Shown here: piece by piece, positions 25,692 through 35,411 of the stretch
How the letters are laid out: every line of letters starts with the position of its first letter
Numbering within the stretch: position 1 is the first letter of the stretch
DNA from: Virgibacillus_N oceani_A
GTDB taxonomy: Bacteria > Bacillota > Bacilli > Bacillales > Amphibacillaceae
NCBI GenBank assembly: GCA_041521345.1
Contig: JBGOHB010000002.1
Length of the DNA stretch: 64,000 bases
Direction: 5' to 3' (one strand)
Translations under genes and position numbers: made by a program
Notes under the pieces: generated by a model
Seen by the model: only the letters and a program-made list of their open reading frames with translations
What the model was told of the DNA's origin: nothing
The model's database searches: none

Positions 25692-26624
25692 CTATTTATC
25701 TATCACTCTGTTTTCCATCTTCCCTACCTTTTCAATTTCCAATGTTACAATGTCACCGTTCTTCAGAAATTGGGCCGGATTCATTGCAGCACCAACCCCA
25801 TCCGGTGTGCCTGTTAAAATAATATCCCCAGGCTTCAATGTAATTAGCTTTGAAATAAATGAAATCAAATAAGGGATATCAAAAATCAGTTTACTCGTAT
25901 TGGATGATTGCCGTTCTTCCCCATTTACGAGCGAACGAATATCCAGATTGGAAGAATCCCCGACTTCATCGGCAGTTACAATCCATGGACCAATTGGTGT
26001 ACTGTTATCCAATGTTTTTCCCTGCAGGAATTGCGAAGTTCTCTTTTGCAGATCCCTTGCAGAAGTGTCATTGGCCAGTGTGTAGCCGACAACATGGTCT
26101 AATGCCTCCGCCTTGTTCACATCGGAAGCTTCCTTTCCAATGACTACAGCCAGTTCTACTTCATAATCCAGTTTTTCCGTTATGTATGGCTTTTCAATAT
26201 TATCTTCCGGTCCAATGACGGAATTATTAAATTTGGCAAAAAGCATTGGAAAATCAGGTACCTCTCCCCCCATCTCCATGGCATGATCCAAATAATTTTT
26301 GCCGATACAGATAATTTTAGATGGTGAAGGGTTTGGCGCAGACAATGTTACCATTTCCAGGTCAACGCTAACCTCCTTCAAATCCTGCTCTCTTATGTAA
26401 TTAACAGCTTCCCTGGCTTTGGCAACAGCATCAAATCCAATAGATAAAAATGCCCCAGGGTTAGAAGGCAATGCATATTGAACCGTATCAGCCAAATCCT
26501 GCTGATTTTCTGCTTCAAGATATGTACGATACGCCTCTTGTATATCAATTACACTATCATTAGCCACACAGCCTATTCTCAATGTACCCGGCTTCCCCTT
26601 CAGTTTATAGCTTACCAGCTTCAT
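25692..26624 (-). CDS. Fumarylacetoacetate hydrolase (FAH) family protein
   Basis: 310 residues. The C-terminal FAH catalytic domain (~95-305) shows IICIGKNYLDHAMEMGGEVP, metal-binding Glu/Asp in KLDYEVELAVVIGKEA and NDTSARDLQ, then GKTLDNSTPIGPWIV and LKPGDIILTGTPDGVGAAMNP. These enzymes cleave or decarboxylate beta-keto acids such as fumarylpyruvate, 2-oxohept-3-enedioate or oxaloacetate. The sequence does not say which. The ATG at 26624 has GAGGTG upstream. No pathway neighbours help. Confidence 0.88.
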   Translation of the reverse strand: MKLVSYKLKGKPGTLRIGCVANDSVIDIQEAYRTYLEAENQQDLADTVQYALPSNPGAFLSIGFDAVAKAREAVNYIREQDLKEVSVDLEMVTLSAPNPSPSKIICIGKNYLDHAMEMGGEVPDFPMLFAKFNNSVIGPEDNIEKPYITEKLDYEVELAVVIGKEASDVNKAEALDHVVGYTLANDTSARDLQKRTSQFLQGKTLDNSTPIGPWIVTADEVGDSSNLDIRSLVNGEERQSSNTSKLIFDIPYLISFISKLITLKPGDIILTGTPDGVGAAMNPAQFLKNGDIVTLEIEKVGKMENRVIDK

Positions 26625-26772
26625 ACACAGCACCTCATTTTCACTATTTTATGTATCTATTAAAAATTTTATCAAATTCTTGTGTGTAAAGATACCCCAT
26701 TGCCTTCATTGTTTATAAGCAGAAGGAAAAGGGTAATTTTTCTGTAAGCCATTCACGCAAGGAGGAATGATG

Positions 26773-27108
26773 ATGACGAGAGAAATTGTGGGCGTATATA
26801 GCTCATTGGAAGAAACAATAGAAAAAATAGATTGTATGGAAATGAAAAATTATGATCAGGATAAAATAGCAGTCATTACAAACAGCAGAAAAAGAGATGA
26901 GCTGGATGAGGAAACAGATGTAGCAGTAAAAGCGGGATTACCAAAAAAAGACACAGACTCATTTAAAGATAAAATCGTAGAGCTTTTCACTGATGATACA
27001 GTGGATCCTTATCTTCACCTGATGGAATATGGCATTCCCGAAGAACAGGCAAAGGTTCATCAGGGTGATTTAAAATCGGGGAAAATGATTGTAACATTGG
27101 AGAAATAA
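26773..27108 (+). CDS. General stress protein 17M-like (YflT domain)
   Basis: 111 residues. YflT-domain protein: REIVGVYSSLEETIEKIDCMEMKNYDQDKIAVITN is the beta-alpha-beta start, then IVELFTDDT and a C-terminal YGIPEEQAKVHQGDLKSGKMIVTLE. In Bacillus these soluble proteins belong to the sigma B general stress regulon; the molecular role is unknown. Three ATGs in a row follow GGAGG. The third (7-nt spacing) is chosen. Confidence 0.85.
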   Translation: MTREIVGVYSSLEETIEKIDCMEMKNYDQDKIAVITNSRKRDELDEETDVAVKAGLPKKDTDSFKDKIVELFTDDTVDPYLHLMEYGIPEEQAKVHQGDLKSGKMIVTLEK

Positions 27109-27173
27109 TTTGCCTGCTCACAAAAGTGCCTCCTTCCATTAAGGACAAGTGATTAAACGACATGACTTTTATA

Positions 27174-27203
27174 AGCCGCATTTCTCTGCTGAAAAATGCG
27201 GCT
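27174..27203 (+). terminator. Probable terminator of the YflT-like gene
   Basis: AGCCGCATTT...AAATGCGGCT stem; the 3' T-run is weak. Confidence 0.5.
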
Positions 27204-27315
27204 GGTTCAATATCATAATTGTTTACATTTCATGTTCAAATAGGATGCGTCCTATTGAAGACCATGACTTTACCGGCATAGGTCGATTAACGCAGGAATA
27301 TTGAAAGACATAGTA

Positions 27316-27505
27316 CTAATCAACCCTGACCATCCTTTTTGGACTTTCGTCACTTCCTACTGGTTGATAGGCATGAAGGACGCCTCCTTTTTTAAAGACC
27401 TTTGTGCTTAGAAGCTTAGGTTGATCCCATCAGACAAGTCTTTGAATAAGGGCACCCCACTCTCAAATGCAATAGGATTCTCACCCACTGTATCATTTGT
27501 GTGTC
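27316..27505 (-). pseudogene. Remnant of a dihydrofolate reductase-family (RibD C-terminal-like) protein
   Basis: The minus strand gives ENPIAFESGVPLFKDLSDGINLSF and then, one frame over, LLSTKVFKKGGVLHAYQPVGSDESPKRM before a stop at 27318-27316. Together these are the C-terminal strand-loop region of YyaP/YwjB-type reductases (usual form PLFKDL...LKLLSTKVFKSGVVLLHYQP). The N-terminal two thirds are absent, and a frameshift splits what remains. The rest of the 27109-27647 gap holds only hairpins. Confidence 0.65.
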
Positions 27506-27577
27506 GTAGCGGGACGAGGCTTAATAACTTAGCCAGTATCCACAGCTTACATATTTCACAGTAAGCTAAATCGACGA

Positions 27578-27626
27578 AGTAAAATCAAAGCGTCAACTGC
27601 TTCTGTTCAAGAAACTAGTTGACGCT
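27578..27626 (-). terminator. Terminator of the peptide transporter operon
   Basis: AGCGTCAACT...AGTTGACGCT, 10-bp stem, then TTGATTTTA on the minus strand, 22 nt past the last permease gene. Confidence 0.8.
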
Positions 27627-27647
27627 GATACTGTAGAGTTGATATGG

Positions 27648-28583
27648 TCAGTTTTTCATCTTCGGATCCAGTGCATCACGCAGCCCATCACCGATTAAGT
27701 TAAATCCTAGCACAACCAGCATAATTGATACTCCCGGCATAATCAGTGTCCAAGGAGCCAGTTGGATAAACTCACGCGAGCTGGCAAGCATTTGTCCCCA
27801 TTCCGGTGTTGGCGGCTGTGCGCCAAGTCCGAGGAAGCCCAATGCCGCAGCTTCCAGTATCGCAGTACCAAATCCAAGCGTGGATTGTACAATAATAGGT
27901 GCAATACTATTCGGTAAAATATGGTGAAAAATAATCCTGCCATTTTTCATCCCCTGTGCCTTGGCAGCCATAATATATTCTTCTTCCCGTAAGCTGATAA
28001 CCCTGGATCTGACAAGCCTTCCGAATATAGGAATATTAATAATGGCAATCGCAATTAACGCATTTTCCAGTGAAGGGCCGAGAATGGCAACAATAGCAAT
28101 TGCGAGTAAAATACTTGGAAAAGCGAGCAATATATCAAATATCCTGGATATGATCATATCGATCCATCGGCCAAAATATCCTGCTATAATTCCGAGCAGG
28201 GTTCCAAATATTAAGGCACCGGTAACAGCAAAAAATCCAACCTGAAGCGATACTCTTGCTCCATAGGCGATCCTCGTGAAAATATCCCTGCCCAAATCAT
28301 CCGTTCCCATCCAATGTTCACTGGAAGGAGGGCTAAGGCGATTCACAAGATTTTGCTCCTCATACGTATAGGGTGTCAGAAGCGGCGCCACCAATCCCAA
28401 TATAATGAAGAACAGGATAATGATGATCCCAACCATCGCAAAACGATTCTTTCTCAGCTGCTTAATCGAATCCTTCCAAGGTGATATCGCTTCTATTTCT
28501 TCTGAGTCAATCTGCTGTCCTGCTTTTGCGGGGTTAGCAATTTGCTGTTCTGCTTCTTTTGGTTTTTTCTCATCTAATTTCAA
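27648..28583 (-). CDS. Peptide ABC transporter permease (DppC/OppC type)
   Basis: 311 residues, second membrane subunit of the importer. A cytoplasmic N-terminal extension is followed by a first helix (~57-79: MVGIIIILFFIILGLVAPLL), NRLSPPSSEHWMGTDDLGRDIFTRIAYGARVSL typical of OppC, then the permease domain with the EAA loop (EEEYIMAAKAQGMKNGRIIFHHILPN). The start is TTG at 28583, because GGGGGAG sits 5 nt before it. The DppB-type permease gene ends 13 bp upstream. Confidence 0.92.
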   Translation of the reverse strand: MKLDEKKPKEAEQQIANPAKAGQQIDSEEIEAISPWKDSIKQLRKNRFAMVGIIIILFFIILGLVAPLLTPYTYEEQNLVNRLSPPSSEHWMGTDDLGRDIFTRIAYGARVSLQVGFFAVTGALIFGTLLGIIAGYFGRWIDMIISRIFDILLAFPSILLAIAIVAILGPSLENALIAIAIINIPIFGRLVRSRVISLREEEYIMAAKAQGMKNGRIIFHHILPNSIAPIIVQSTLGFGTAILEAAALGFLGLGAQPPTPEWGQMLASSREFIQLAPWTLIMPGVSIMLVVLGFNLIGDGLRDALDPKMKN

Positions 28584-28596
28584 CACAGCTCCCCCC

Positions 28597-29598
28597 TTAG
28601 TAGTTAATCCTTGGATCAATAATTTTATATAAAATGTCAACGACCAGATTGATCAATACGAAAATAAATGCAATGACAAGAATCCCCGATTGAATGACCG
28701 GATAATCACGGTAACTTATTGCTTCAAATACATATCTCCCAACTCCTGGCCAGCTGAAGATCGTCTCTGTTAAAATAGCACCACCCAAAAGGACCCCTGT
28801 TTGCAACCCAATAACAGTAATAACAGGTATAGTGGCATTTTTTAATGCATGTTTATAAATAACCAGGAATTGCCCGGATCCTTTTGCACGAACGGTACGA
28901 ATATAATCCGATTTCATCACTTCAAGCATGCTGGATCGTGTCATCCTTGCGATAATAGCCATAGGGATCGTTCCAAGTGCAATGCTCGGCAATACTAAAT
29001 GCTTTAATGTTGTCACTGTTCTCGCAAAGTCCAAATGTATTAATGAATCCAGGACATAAAAATAAGTTATCGGTGCTATTGGATCCCTGCTGTCCTGGCG
29101 TCCGTACGCAGGAAACCACCCGAGCTCCTGGGCAAAAATCCACTGTTCCATTAAGGCAAGCCAGAAAACCGGCATCGATACACCGATTAAGGCAAATAGC
29201 ATGGCCAGAAAATCAAACCACGAGTTTTGCTTCCAGGCACTAATGATGCCTGCATTCACTCCTATGAATACAGCAAATATCATGGCAAAAAAGGTTAACT
29301 CAAAAGTAGCAGCTATGTATGGCCAAATTTCCGTTGATATGTCCGCTCTTGAACGTAAGGAAGTCCCTAAATCTCCCTGCAGGAGATCTTTGACATAAAT
29401 ACCATATTGAACCGCGTAGGGCTCGTTCAGTCCCATGCTTTCTTCCAAATCATCAATTGCCGTTTGGGTAGCGGTTTCCCCCAAAATAACCTGTGCCGGA
29501 TTTCCGGGGATTAAATGGACGATGGAAAAGGTGATTAATGTCATGCCAACAAGTACTGGTATGAGCATTAATAAACGCCGAAAAATATAGGAAAACAT
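28597..29598 (-). CDS. Peptide ABC transporter permease (DppB/OppB type)
   Basis: 333 residues. N-terminal YIFRRLLMLIPVLVGMTLITFSIVHLIPGNPAQVILGE is diagnostic for DppB/OppB. Six helices follow, and the EAA loop RSSMLEVMKSDYIRTVRAKGSGQFLVIYKHALKNA. The second of two tandem ATGs is preferred because GGGGTGA lies 5 nt upstream. It is separated from the binding-protein gene by 430 bp that contain a dispersed repeat, yet sits on the same strand. Confidence 0.92.
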   Translation of the reverse strand: MFSYIFRRLLMLIPVLVGMTLITFSIVHLIPGNPAQVILGETATQTAIDDLEESMGLNEPYAVQYGIYVKDLLQGDLGTSLRSRADISTEIWPYIAATFELTFFAMIFAVFIGVNAGIISAWKQNSWFDFLAMLFALIGVSMPVFWLALMEQWIFAQELGWFPAYGRQDSRDPIAPITYFYVLDSLIHLDFARTVTTLKHLVLPSIALGTIPMAIIARMTRSSMLEVMKSDYIRTVRAKGSGQFLVIYKHALKNATIPVITVIGLQTGVLLGGAILTETIFSWPGVGRYVFEAISYRDYPVIQSGILVIAFIFVLINLVVDILYKIIDPRINY

Positions 29599-29871
29599 CA
29601 TTTCACCCCAGTTCTTTATATGTTATTTGTTGCTTCGTATATACTGTGATTGATCTGTTATCCAATAAATAAAAGTAAAATAAGGATTGCTTCTTTTTTC
29701 ATGGATAAACTATTCTATAGATTTTTTCCACCATCTGAAGTGAAAGAAAAGAGACTTCTCCCATAAAGTTCCGCACCCCCAGCACCAGAGATACCATGTT
29801 TATTAGTTACCAGCTGATTTAGGCGAGGGACTAATCCTTTACTGCAGGGAGAGTCTCCTTCGTTTGTTTTA

Positions 29872-30008
29872 TATAGTCCGGCTGCAGTGCCCAGCGACGG
29901 CGAATATTTCGGTTAGGACGAGCATTTAGCGCAGTCCCAGATCTTTGCGGTGGGACGAGCATTTAGCGCAGTCCCAAAACGCAATCCATACGTCGCTAAC
30001 CGGGTCTT
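29872..30008 (+). repeat. Dispersed intergenic repeat, type B copy 2
   Basis: Starts TAGTCCGGCTGCAGTGCCCAG. It contains GACGAGCATTTAGCGCAGTCCC twice (as two blocks, near 29918 and 29955), then TACGTCGCTAACCGGG. It is related to copies at 11700-11836 (opposite strand) and 53143-53243. Together with AT-rich sequence it fills the 29602-30028 gap inside the peptide transporter operon. Confidence 0.6.
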
Positions 30009-30028
30009 TATACATTTCTTACTTCCTA

Positions 30029-31726
30029 TTAGTTTGTAAGTTCTACTTCAGCTAAAGATTCACTTGTTGATGGATGCGGTACATAATTCTGAACTTCGCT
30101 TGTTGTTGCCATTACCGGTCTTGAATGTACTAACGGAACCATTGGTGCATCATCGGCAATGATTTCCTGTGCTTGCTGATAGAAGGAAGCGCGTTCATCC
30201 TGGTCAACGGACAATTTCGCCTGATCCAGTAATTCATCCACTTCATCATTAGCATAAAACTCACGGTTACTGCTTCCTACATTACTTCCATGCAATAAGC
30301 TGCTCAGGAAGTAATCAGGATCACCATTTGTTCCGGACCATCCAAGCATATACATTTGATGTTCCCCATTCATTGTTTTCTCAAGGTATGGAGCCCATTC
30401 TTCCCTGACAATATTAGCTGTAATTCCAATCTCAGCCAGGTTGTTCTGGATAATCTGGGAAACTGTTTCCGGATCTGGCATATATGGTCTGGCTACAGGC
30501 ATAGTCCAGAGTTCAATTTCCAGTCCATCTGCATAACCTGCTTCTTCCAGTAACTCCATTGCCAGGTCAGGGTCATAAGGAAAGCTTTCCACGTCCTCGT
30601 TATACCCCATATAGTTTGGCGGTAATGGAACGTTAGCAGGAGTTGCATACCCTGCATATAATGCTTCCGCAATGTCCTCTTTATTTATAGCATGACTTAT
30701 CGCATGCCTTAATTCCTTATTGTCAAATGGCTCTTTCTCTACATTAAAACCTACATAACCGATATTATTCTCTTCGCGCTCATATAGTTCCAAACCCTCT
30801 TCTTCTTCCACACCAGCTGCATCATCCGGATTTAATCCATCCATAATGTCTATCTCTCCTGAACGAAGCGCGATTAAGCGGGCAGCATTATCCGGTATGA
30901 CTTCAAATACAACACGGTCCAGGTTAGGCTGACCGTCTATGCGATAGTCGTCAAATTTCTCCAGCACAATAGAGTCATCTCTGCTCCAACTGACAAATTC
31001 AAACGGTCCTGTTCCTACCGGGTTTTCGTTAATTTCCGGCCCATACTCCTCAAGTGCTGCAGGAGAAGTTATTGGGAAATAAGTCATTGCCATATTTTGC
31101 AGGAAGAAACCTAATGGCTGACTTAGATTAAATTCAACTGTATAATCATCTACTACATTTACTTCTTCAATGACATGGTTATCATCTCCCTGAAAACCGC
31201 CAAACATTGTTCCATACATGGAGTAGACATATGAATCGTCAGCGAAGGCAAACTCATGGTCTGGATCTGCCCAGCGCTCAAAGTTAATTTTTACTGCTTC
31301 TGCATTAAAATCAGTTCCATCATGGAACGTAACGCCTTCCTCCAAGTAAAAAGTATAGCTCAATCCATCATCTGCTACATCCCAGTCATGAGCGAGTGCC
31401 GGAAGTATTTCAAAGGAATCTTTATCAAATTCCAAAAGACCTTCCAATACTTGTCTTGTTATTCTTGAAGATTCACCATCCGTTGTACTTGCCGGATCAA
31501 GACTTTCCGAGTCGCCACCGCGCGCAAATATTAATACTTGCTCTCCTTCAGCGGCCTCTGCTTCATCTTCTGCATCATCATCTGATGCTGTATCTTCTTC
31601 AGTACCAGGGTCGTCACCTTCTTCAGGTGCTTCTTCCCCATTTTGTCCCCCATCACCTGTACATGCTGCCAACACCAACACAAAAGCAAGCATGAAGGCA
31701 ACTAGAAGCGAATGTTTCAGCTTCAT
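30029..31726 (-). CDS. Peptide-binding lipoprotein (DppE/OppA type)
   Basis: 565 residues, SBP_bac_5 family, delivering oligo- or dipeptides to the permease. Signal peptide with lipobox L-A-A-C at residues ~19-22, then a highly acidic low-complexity linker (~23-62, Glu/Asp/Gly) typical of halotolerant Bacillaceae. The binding domain follows: ARGGDSESLDPASTTDGES, LLEFDKDSFEILPALAHDWDVADDGLSYTFYLREEGVTFHDG-like stretch, NPVGTGPFEFVSW, DNKELRHAISHAINKEDI. Peptide length preference cannot be read from the sequence. Confidence 0.93.
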   Translation of the reverse strand: MKLKHSLLVAFMLAFVLVLAACTGDGGQNGEEAPEEGDDPGTEEDTASDDDAEDEAEAAEGEQVLIFARGGDSESLDPASTTDGESSRITRQVLEGLLEFDKDSFEILPALAHDWDVADDGLSYTFYLEEGVTFHDGTDFNAEAVKINFERWADPDHEFAFADDSYVYSMYGTMFGGFQGDDNHVIEEVNVVDDYTVEFNLSQPLGFFLQNMAMTYFPITSPAALEEYGPEINENPVGTGPFEFVSWSRDDSIVLEKFDDYRIDGQPNLDRVVFEVIPDNAARLIALRSGEIDIMDGLNPDDAAGVEEEEGLELYEREENNIGYVGFNVEKEPFDNKELRHAISHAINKEDIAEALYAGYATPANVPLPPNYMGYNEDVESFPYDPDLAMELLEEAGYADGLEIELWTMPVARPYMPDPETVSQIIQNNLAEIGITANIVREEWAPYLEKTMNGEHQMYMLGWSGTNGDPDYFLSSLLHGSNVGSSNREFYANDEVDELLDQAKLSVDQDERASFYQQAQEIIADDAPMVPLVHSRPVMATTSEVQNYVPHPSTSESLAEVELTN

Positions 31727-31777
31727 TCTTTTTCCCCCTCTTTTTTAATATATAAGATTAATATTTTACTGCAGTGC

Positions 31778-32746
31778 CTACTCATATAAATGGCATGCAA
31801 CAAAATGATTATCTTCCACTGGTTTAAATTCAGGCCTTACTTCCCTGCAAATATCCATCGCGTGTGGACATCTCGTATGAAAAGCACATCCGGATGGTGG
31901 ATTTGCAGGGCTCGGAACATCTCCCTTTAGTATGATTCTTTCCTTTTGCATATCCGGATCTGGTAGTGGAACAGCCGAAAGTAATGCCTGTGTATACGGG
32001 TGTTTCGGATTATCATAGAGCTTATCTTTATCTGTCAGCTCGACCATTCGCCCTAAATACATCACACCTATACGGTCACTGATATGTTTAACTACACTTA
32101 AATCATGCGCAATAAAAATGTATGTCAGATTAAATTGATCCCGGAGCTCTTCCATCAGGTTAAGAATTTGCGATTGAATGGACACATCCAATGCAGATAC
32201 CGGCTCATCACAAATTATCATTTTCGGATTATTTGCAAGTGCCCTGGCAATACCGATCCGCTGCCTCTGCCCCCCGCTGAATTGATGTGGATACCGGGAA
32301 GCATGATAAGCACTTAGACCAACCACTTCCAATAATTCCTGCACCCGTTCTTTCCGCTCTTTGGCTGACTTTAAGCCATGTACCAAAAGGGGCTCCCCGA
32401 CTATTTTTTCCACTGTATGCCTAGGGTTTAAAGACGCATAAGGATCCTGGAATATAATTTGCATATCCTTTCTCAATTTACGCATCTGTTCGCCATTTAC
32501 ATTTGTAATATCTGTATCTTCAAAAGTAACTTTACCTTCCGTAGGATCAATAAGCCGTAAAATGGATTTTCCCGTAGTTGACTTACCACAGCCCGATTCC
32601 CCGACAATCCCCAGGATCTCCCCTTCCATAACCGTGAAGGAAACATCATCCACTGCTTTCACTTCGCCAACCTTTCGTCCCAGTGGTCCGCCTTTTATAT
32701 CAAAATACTTCTTCAACCCATCAACTTCTAATATTGGCTTCTGCAT
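31778..32746 (-). CDS. Peptide ABC transporter ATPase (DppF/OppF type)
   Basis: 322 residues. Walker A GESGCGKSTTGKS, Q-loop FQDPYASLNPRHTV, signature SGGQRQRIGIARAL, Walker B MIICDEPVSALD, H-loop IAHDLSVV. The C-terminal oligopeptide-transporter extension has the Cys cluster GCAFHTRCPHAMDIC, which binds an iron-sulfur cluster in related proteins. The start at 32746 (AAGG upstream, family-like MQKPILEVDGLKKYF) makes it overlap the preceding ATPase gene by 26 bp. Confidence 0.94.
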   Translation of the reverse strand: MQKPILEVDGLKKYFDIKGGPLGRKVGEVKAVDDVSFTVMEGEILGIVGESGCGKSTTGKSILRLIDPTEGKVTFEDTDITNVNGEQMRKLRKDMQIIFQDPYASLNPRHTVEKIVGEPLLVHGLKSAKERKERVQELLEVVGLSAYHASRYPHQFSGGQRQRIGIARALANNPKMIICDEPVSALDVSIQSQILNLMEELRDQFNLTYIFIAHDLSVVKHISDRIGVMYLGRMVELTDKDKLYDNPKHPYTQALLSAVPLPDPDMQKERIILKGDVPSPANPPSGCAFHTRCPHAMDICREVRPEFKPVEDNHFVACHLYE

Positions 32747-33737
32747 GCGCTTCAACCTTCCCTTCTTTATCGTCATGTAAAAAACATCTGCTTTGACGAC
32801 CGTTTTGCAAAGGATAAAGGTAAGGGTTTTCATTAAAGCAGCGGTCAAAAGCAAATTCGCATCTTGGGGCAAAATTGCAGCCTACTTTATCCATTTTCGG
32901 CTTCGGTACAACGCCCGGGATAGAGTAAAGCTTTTGCTCACTTTCATGAATTTTAGGCAATGATTTAATGAGCCCTTGTGAATAAGGATGCTGCGGATCC
33001 TTTAAAATCCCCCTCGTTGTTCCCTCTTCCACTACTTGTCCCGCATACATAACAACCACCCTGTCACAGATTTCTGCAACAACGCCTAAGTCATGGGTGA
33101 TCAGTAAAATAGCTGTGTTTTCTTTTTCGTTTAAATTTCGCATTAAATCCAGAATTTGCGCCTGAATGGTTACATCAAGTGCTGTTGTTGGTTCATCTGC
33201 TATCAACAGCTCCGGATCACAGGACATCGCCATGGCAATCATGACTCTCTGTCTCATTCCGCCGGATAACTGATGCGGGTATTCATCAACGATTTGATCC
33301 GCTCTTGGTATCCCAACCAGATTCAGCATATCAATTGATTTTCTCCTGGCTTCTTTCTTTGTTATGTTCTGGTGAAGCCGGATCGCTTCTATTAATTGAT
33401 TTCCGATAGTAAACAGCGGATTTAACGAAGTCATTGGCTCCTGAAAAATCATGGAGATTTCATTCCCGCGTAATTTTTTCATCCGTTTTTCGCTGGCACT
33501 TGTAAGGTTTTCTCCTTTAAAGTTAATTTCGCCATTAACTATTTTACCCGGCGGCTTTGGGATAAGCTGCATTACGGACAGCGAGGTAACGCTTTTCCCG
33601 CTTCCTGACTCTCCAACGATACCTACGACTTCTCCTTCATGCACCTTAATACTCACGCCATCTACAGCAGGTATTTCTCCGCTGTCAGTAAAAAAATGTG
33701 TATGTAAATCTTTCAGTTCCAAGACTGGCTCTGACAT
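32721..33737 (-). CDS. Peptide ABC transporter ATPase (DppD/OppD type)
   Basis: 338 residues. Walker A GESGSGKSVTSLS, signature LSGGMRQRVMIAMAM, Walker B LLIADEPTTALD, H-loop ITHDLGVV. The C-terminal extension has GCNFAPRCEFAFDRC. It pairs with the DppF-type ATPase downstream (26-bp overlap) as a heterodimer, and is the first gene of the five-gene peptide importer operon. The operon lacks the dppA aminopeptidase found in B. subtilis. Confidence 0.94.
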   Translation of the reverse strand: MSEPVLELKDLHTHFFTDSGEIPAVDGVSIKVHEGEVVGIVGESGSGKSVTSLSVMQLIPKPPGKIVNGEINFKGENLTSASEKRMKKLRGNEISMIFQEPMTSLNPLFTIGNQLIEAIRLHQNITKKEARRKSIDMLNLVGIPRADQIVDEYPHQLSGGMRQRVMIAMAMSCDPELLIADEPTTALDVTIQAQILDLMRNLNEKENTAILLITHDLGVVAEICDRVVVMYAGQVVEEGTTRGILKDPQHPYSQGLIKSLPKIHESEQKLYSIPGVVPKPKMDKVGCNFAPRCEFAFDRCFNENPYLYPLQNGRQSRCFLHDDKEGKVEAHAEANIRS

Positions 33738-33952
33738 TTCGTGCTTCCCCCTGTTCTCTCTCTTTTAAAAGACTTCAAAATTATGTTATCAGGACTAAAA
33801 TTAGGACACATGTCATAACTACCACTTTTTAGAATATTTAATTACCACTAATTATACGGAATTCCAACTAGATTGCAAGCTAATTTTCCCCGTTATAATA
33901 ATTTAATTCAATTGAAGCACTTTAATATATCGCTGCAATAATAATCCGCTGT

Positions 33953-34717
33953 TCAGCTATTATAATGGATGATTTTTAACACGGCCCGTAACTCGGAAAC
34001 AGCAATCTGACCAGGAGCAGAAGCTGCCATTCCCGCTCCAAACGTAGCATCCGAACCAAACACTTCACCAGCTATCCGACTGATCAGACCATATTTCCCC
34101 ATTGCCATCGTGATCATTGGCTGTTGTGAATATTTCATTTTTAAGGCATTGGTGGCTTTAAGCAGTATAAAAACATCTTCTATTGTCTTTGGCATGACTG
34201 CGATTTTAGGTATATCTGCACCTGTCACAATCATACTACTCATTGTAGAAATAATTGTTTCCTCGCTCGGTGTCGATTGAAAATGATGACGAGACATCAC
34301 GACAAATACACCATATTCTTTCGCTTTTTTCACCAGTATATTTCTTTTTTCCTCTGTAAAAGTGTATTCAACATCAACGAGGTCTATGTTTTTACTTTCA
34401 ATTACTGCTTGAATAAGATAGAAATATTTTTTTTCATCAATTTCAGTATCTCCGCCTTCTGAAATCGTCCGGAAAGTAAACAATAACGGGATCCCTGCTA
34501 GCCGGTTTTCGAGTTGGCGCAGCATGTTTCTTACTACCCCGATATCCTTGATATCCGTATATTTATCGGCTCGCCATTCTATCATGTCCGGTGAGAGCTT
34601 CTTTACTTGTTCTATTTCTTCCAGTAACGCTTCATCAGATTCCCCCACAATTGGGACAATAATTTTCGGCATCCCTTCTCCAATATGTACATCTCTAACT
34701 TTTAACACTTTTAACAC
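33953..34717 (-). CDS. aroD: 3-dehydroquinate dehydratase, type I
   Basis: 254 residues, class I AroD. It dehydrates 3-dehydroquinate by a Schiff-base Lys in the shikimate pathway. VRDVHIGEGMPKIIVPIVGES, then MIEWRADKYTD, FTFRTISEGGDTE, VDVEYTF, and the catalytic His in VVMSRHHFQSTPSEETI (~144). Schiff-base Lys is in ADIPKIAVMPKT (~171), and a C-terminal MAMGKYGLISRIAGEVFGSDATFGAG follows. The start is GTG, with GAAGGAG 9 nt upstream. It is divergent from aroK, so shikimate genes share one intergenic region. Confidence 0.95.
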   Translation of the reverse strand: MLKVLKVRDVHIGEGMPKIIVPIVGESDEALLEEIEQVKKLSPDMIEWRADKYTDIKDIGVVRNMLRQLENRLAGIPLLFTFRTISEGGDTEIDEKKYFYLIQAVIESKNIDLVDVEYTFTEEKRNILVKKAKEYGVFVVMSRHHFQSTPSEETIISTMSSMIVTGADIPKIAVMPKTIEDVFILLKATNALKMKYSQQPMITMAMGKYGLISRIAGEVFGSDATFGAGMAASAPGQIAVSELRAVLKIIHYNS

Positions 34718-34846
34718 TTTTTGCAGCTCCTTCTACGATTGGTTTCTCTCCATTATACATCGTTTTCCATTTTCCGTATTCTTTTTTACAATAAATTTAA
34801 ATTGCTTTATACTTGTTCTAATCAATTTTTGGAAAGAGGCTTGATA

Positions 34847-35374
34847 ATGAGTAAAGAAAAAAGCATGGTACTCATTGGATTTATGGGTGTAGGAAAATCA
34901 ACAATAGGAAAAGAATTGGCAATAAGATTTAAAAGAGACTTTGTTGATATTGATATGGAAATTGAAAAATTATTTGGCATGGAAACAACGGAAGTTTTTA
35001 AAACGCACGGAGAAAAGGCTTTTCGGGAAAAAGAAAAAGAACTGTCCATTTATTACGCTAAACAGCCTGGTTATATTGTTTCCTTCGGCGGGGGAGCTTT
35101 TATAGATGAAGATATCCGCAGCATTTGCCTAACACATAGTCTGATCATTTATCTGGACTTGAACTGGGAATATTGGAAAGATCGGATTAGTATTTTGATG
35201 GATAGCAGGCCTATGCTTCAGAAAAAAAACATGGAGGAAATAAAAGCACTTTTTTATACACGAAAGAAATTGTATCACTACCATCACATCAAAATAAATA
35301 TGGACAACCTGAATATCGAGGATACCGTAAATAGAGTTATGAGTGCATTGGAGAGGTTTTATGCAAAAAAATAA
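34847..35374 (+). CDS. aroK: Shikimate kinase
   Basis: 175 residues. It phosphorylates shikimate with ATP. Walker A G-F-M-G-V-G-K-S-T (~12-20), DIDMEIEKLFGMETTEVFKTHGEKAFREKEKEL (shikimate-binding Asp and Arg), and SFGGGAFIDE (the GGG motif with Ala in place of the second Gly-rich residue). The lid region has DSRPMLQKKN. The ATG at 34847 has AGAGG upstream; the longer frame has no site. Divergent neighbour is aroD. Confidence 0.9.
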   Translation: MSKEKSMVLIGFMGVGKSTIGKELAIRFKRDFVDIDMEIEKLFGMETTEVFKTHGEKAFREKEKELSIYYAKQPGYIVSFGGGAFIDEDIRSICLTHSLIIYLDLNWEYWKDRISILMDSRPMLQKKNMEEIKALFYTRKKLYHYHHIKINMDNLNIEDTVNRVMSALERFYAKK

Positions 35375-35411
35375 AAGACAGGAAAGCATCCCCTGTCTTT
35401 AATCCTAAAAA

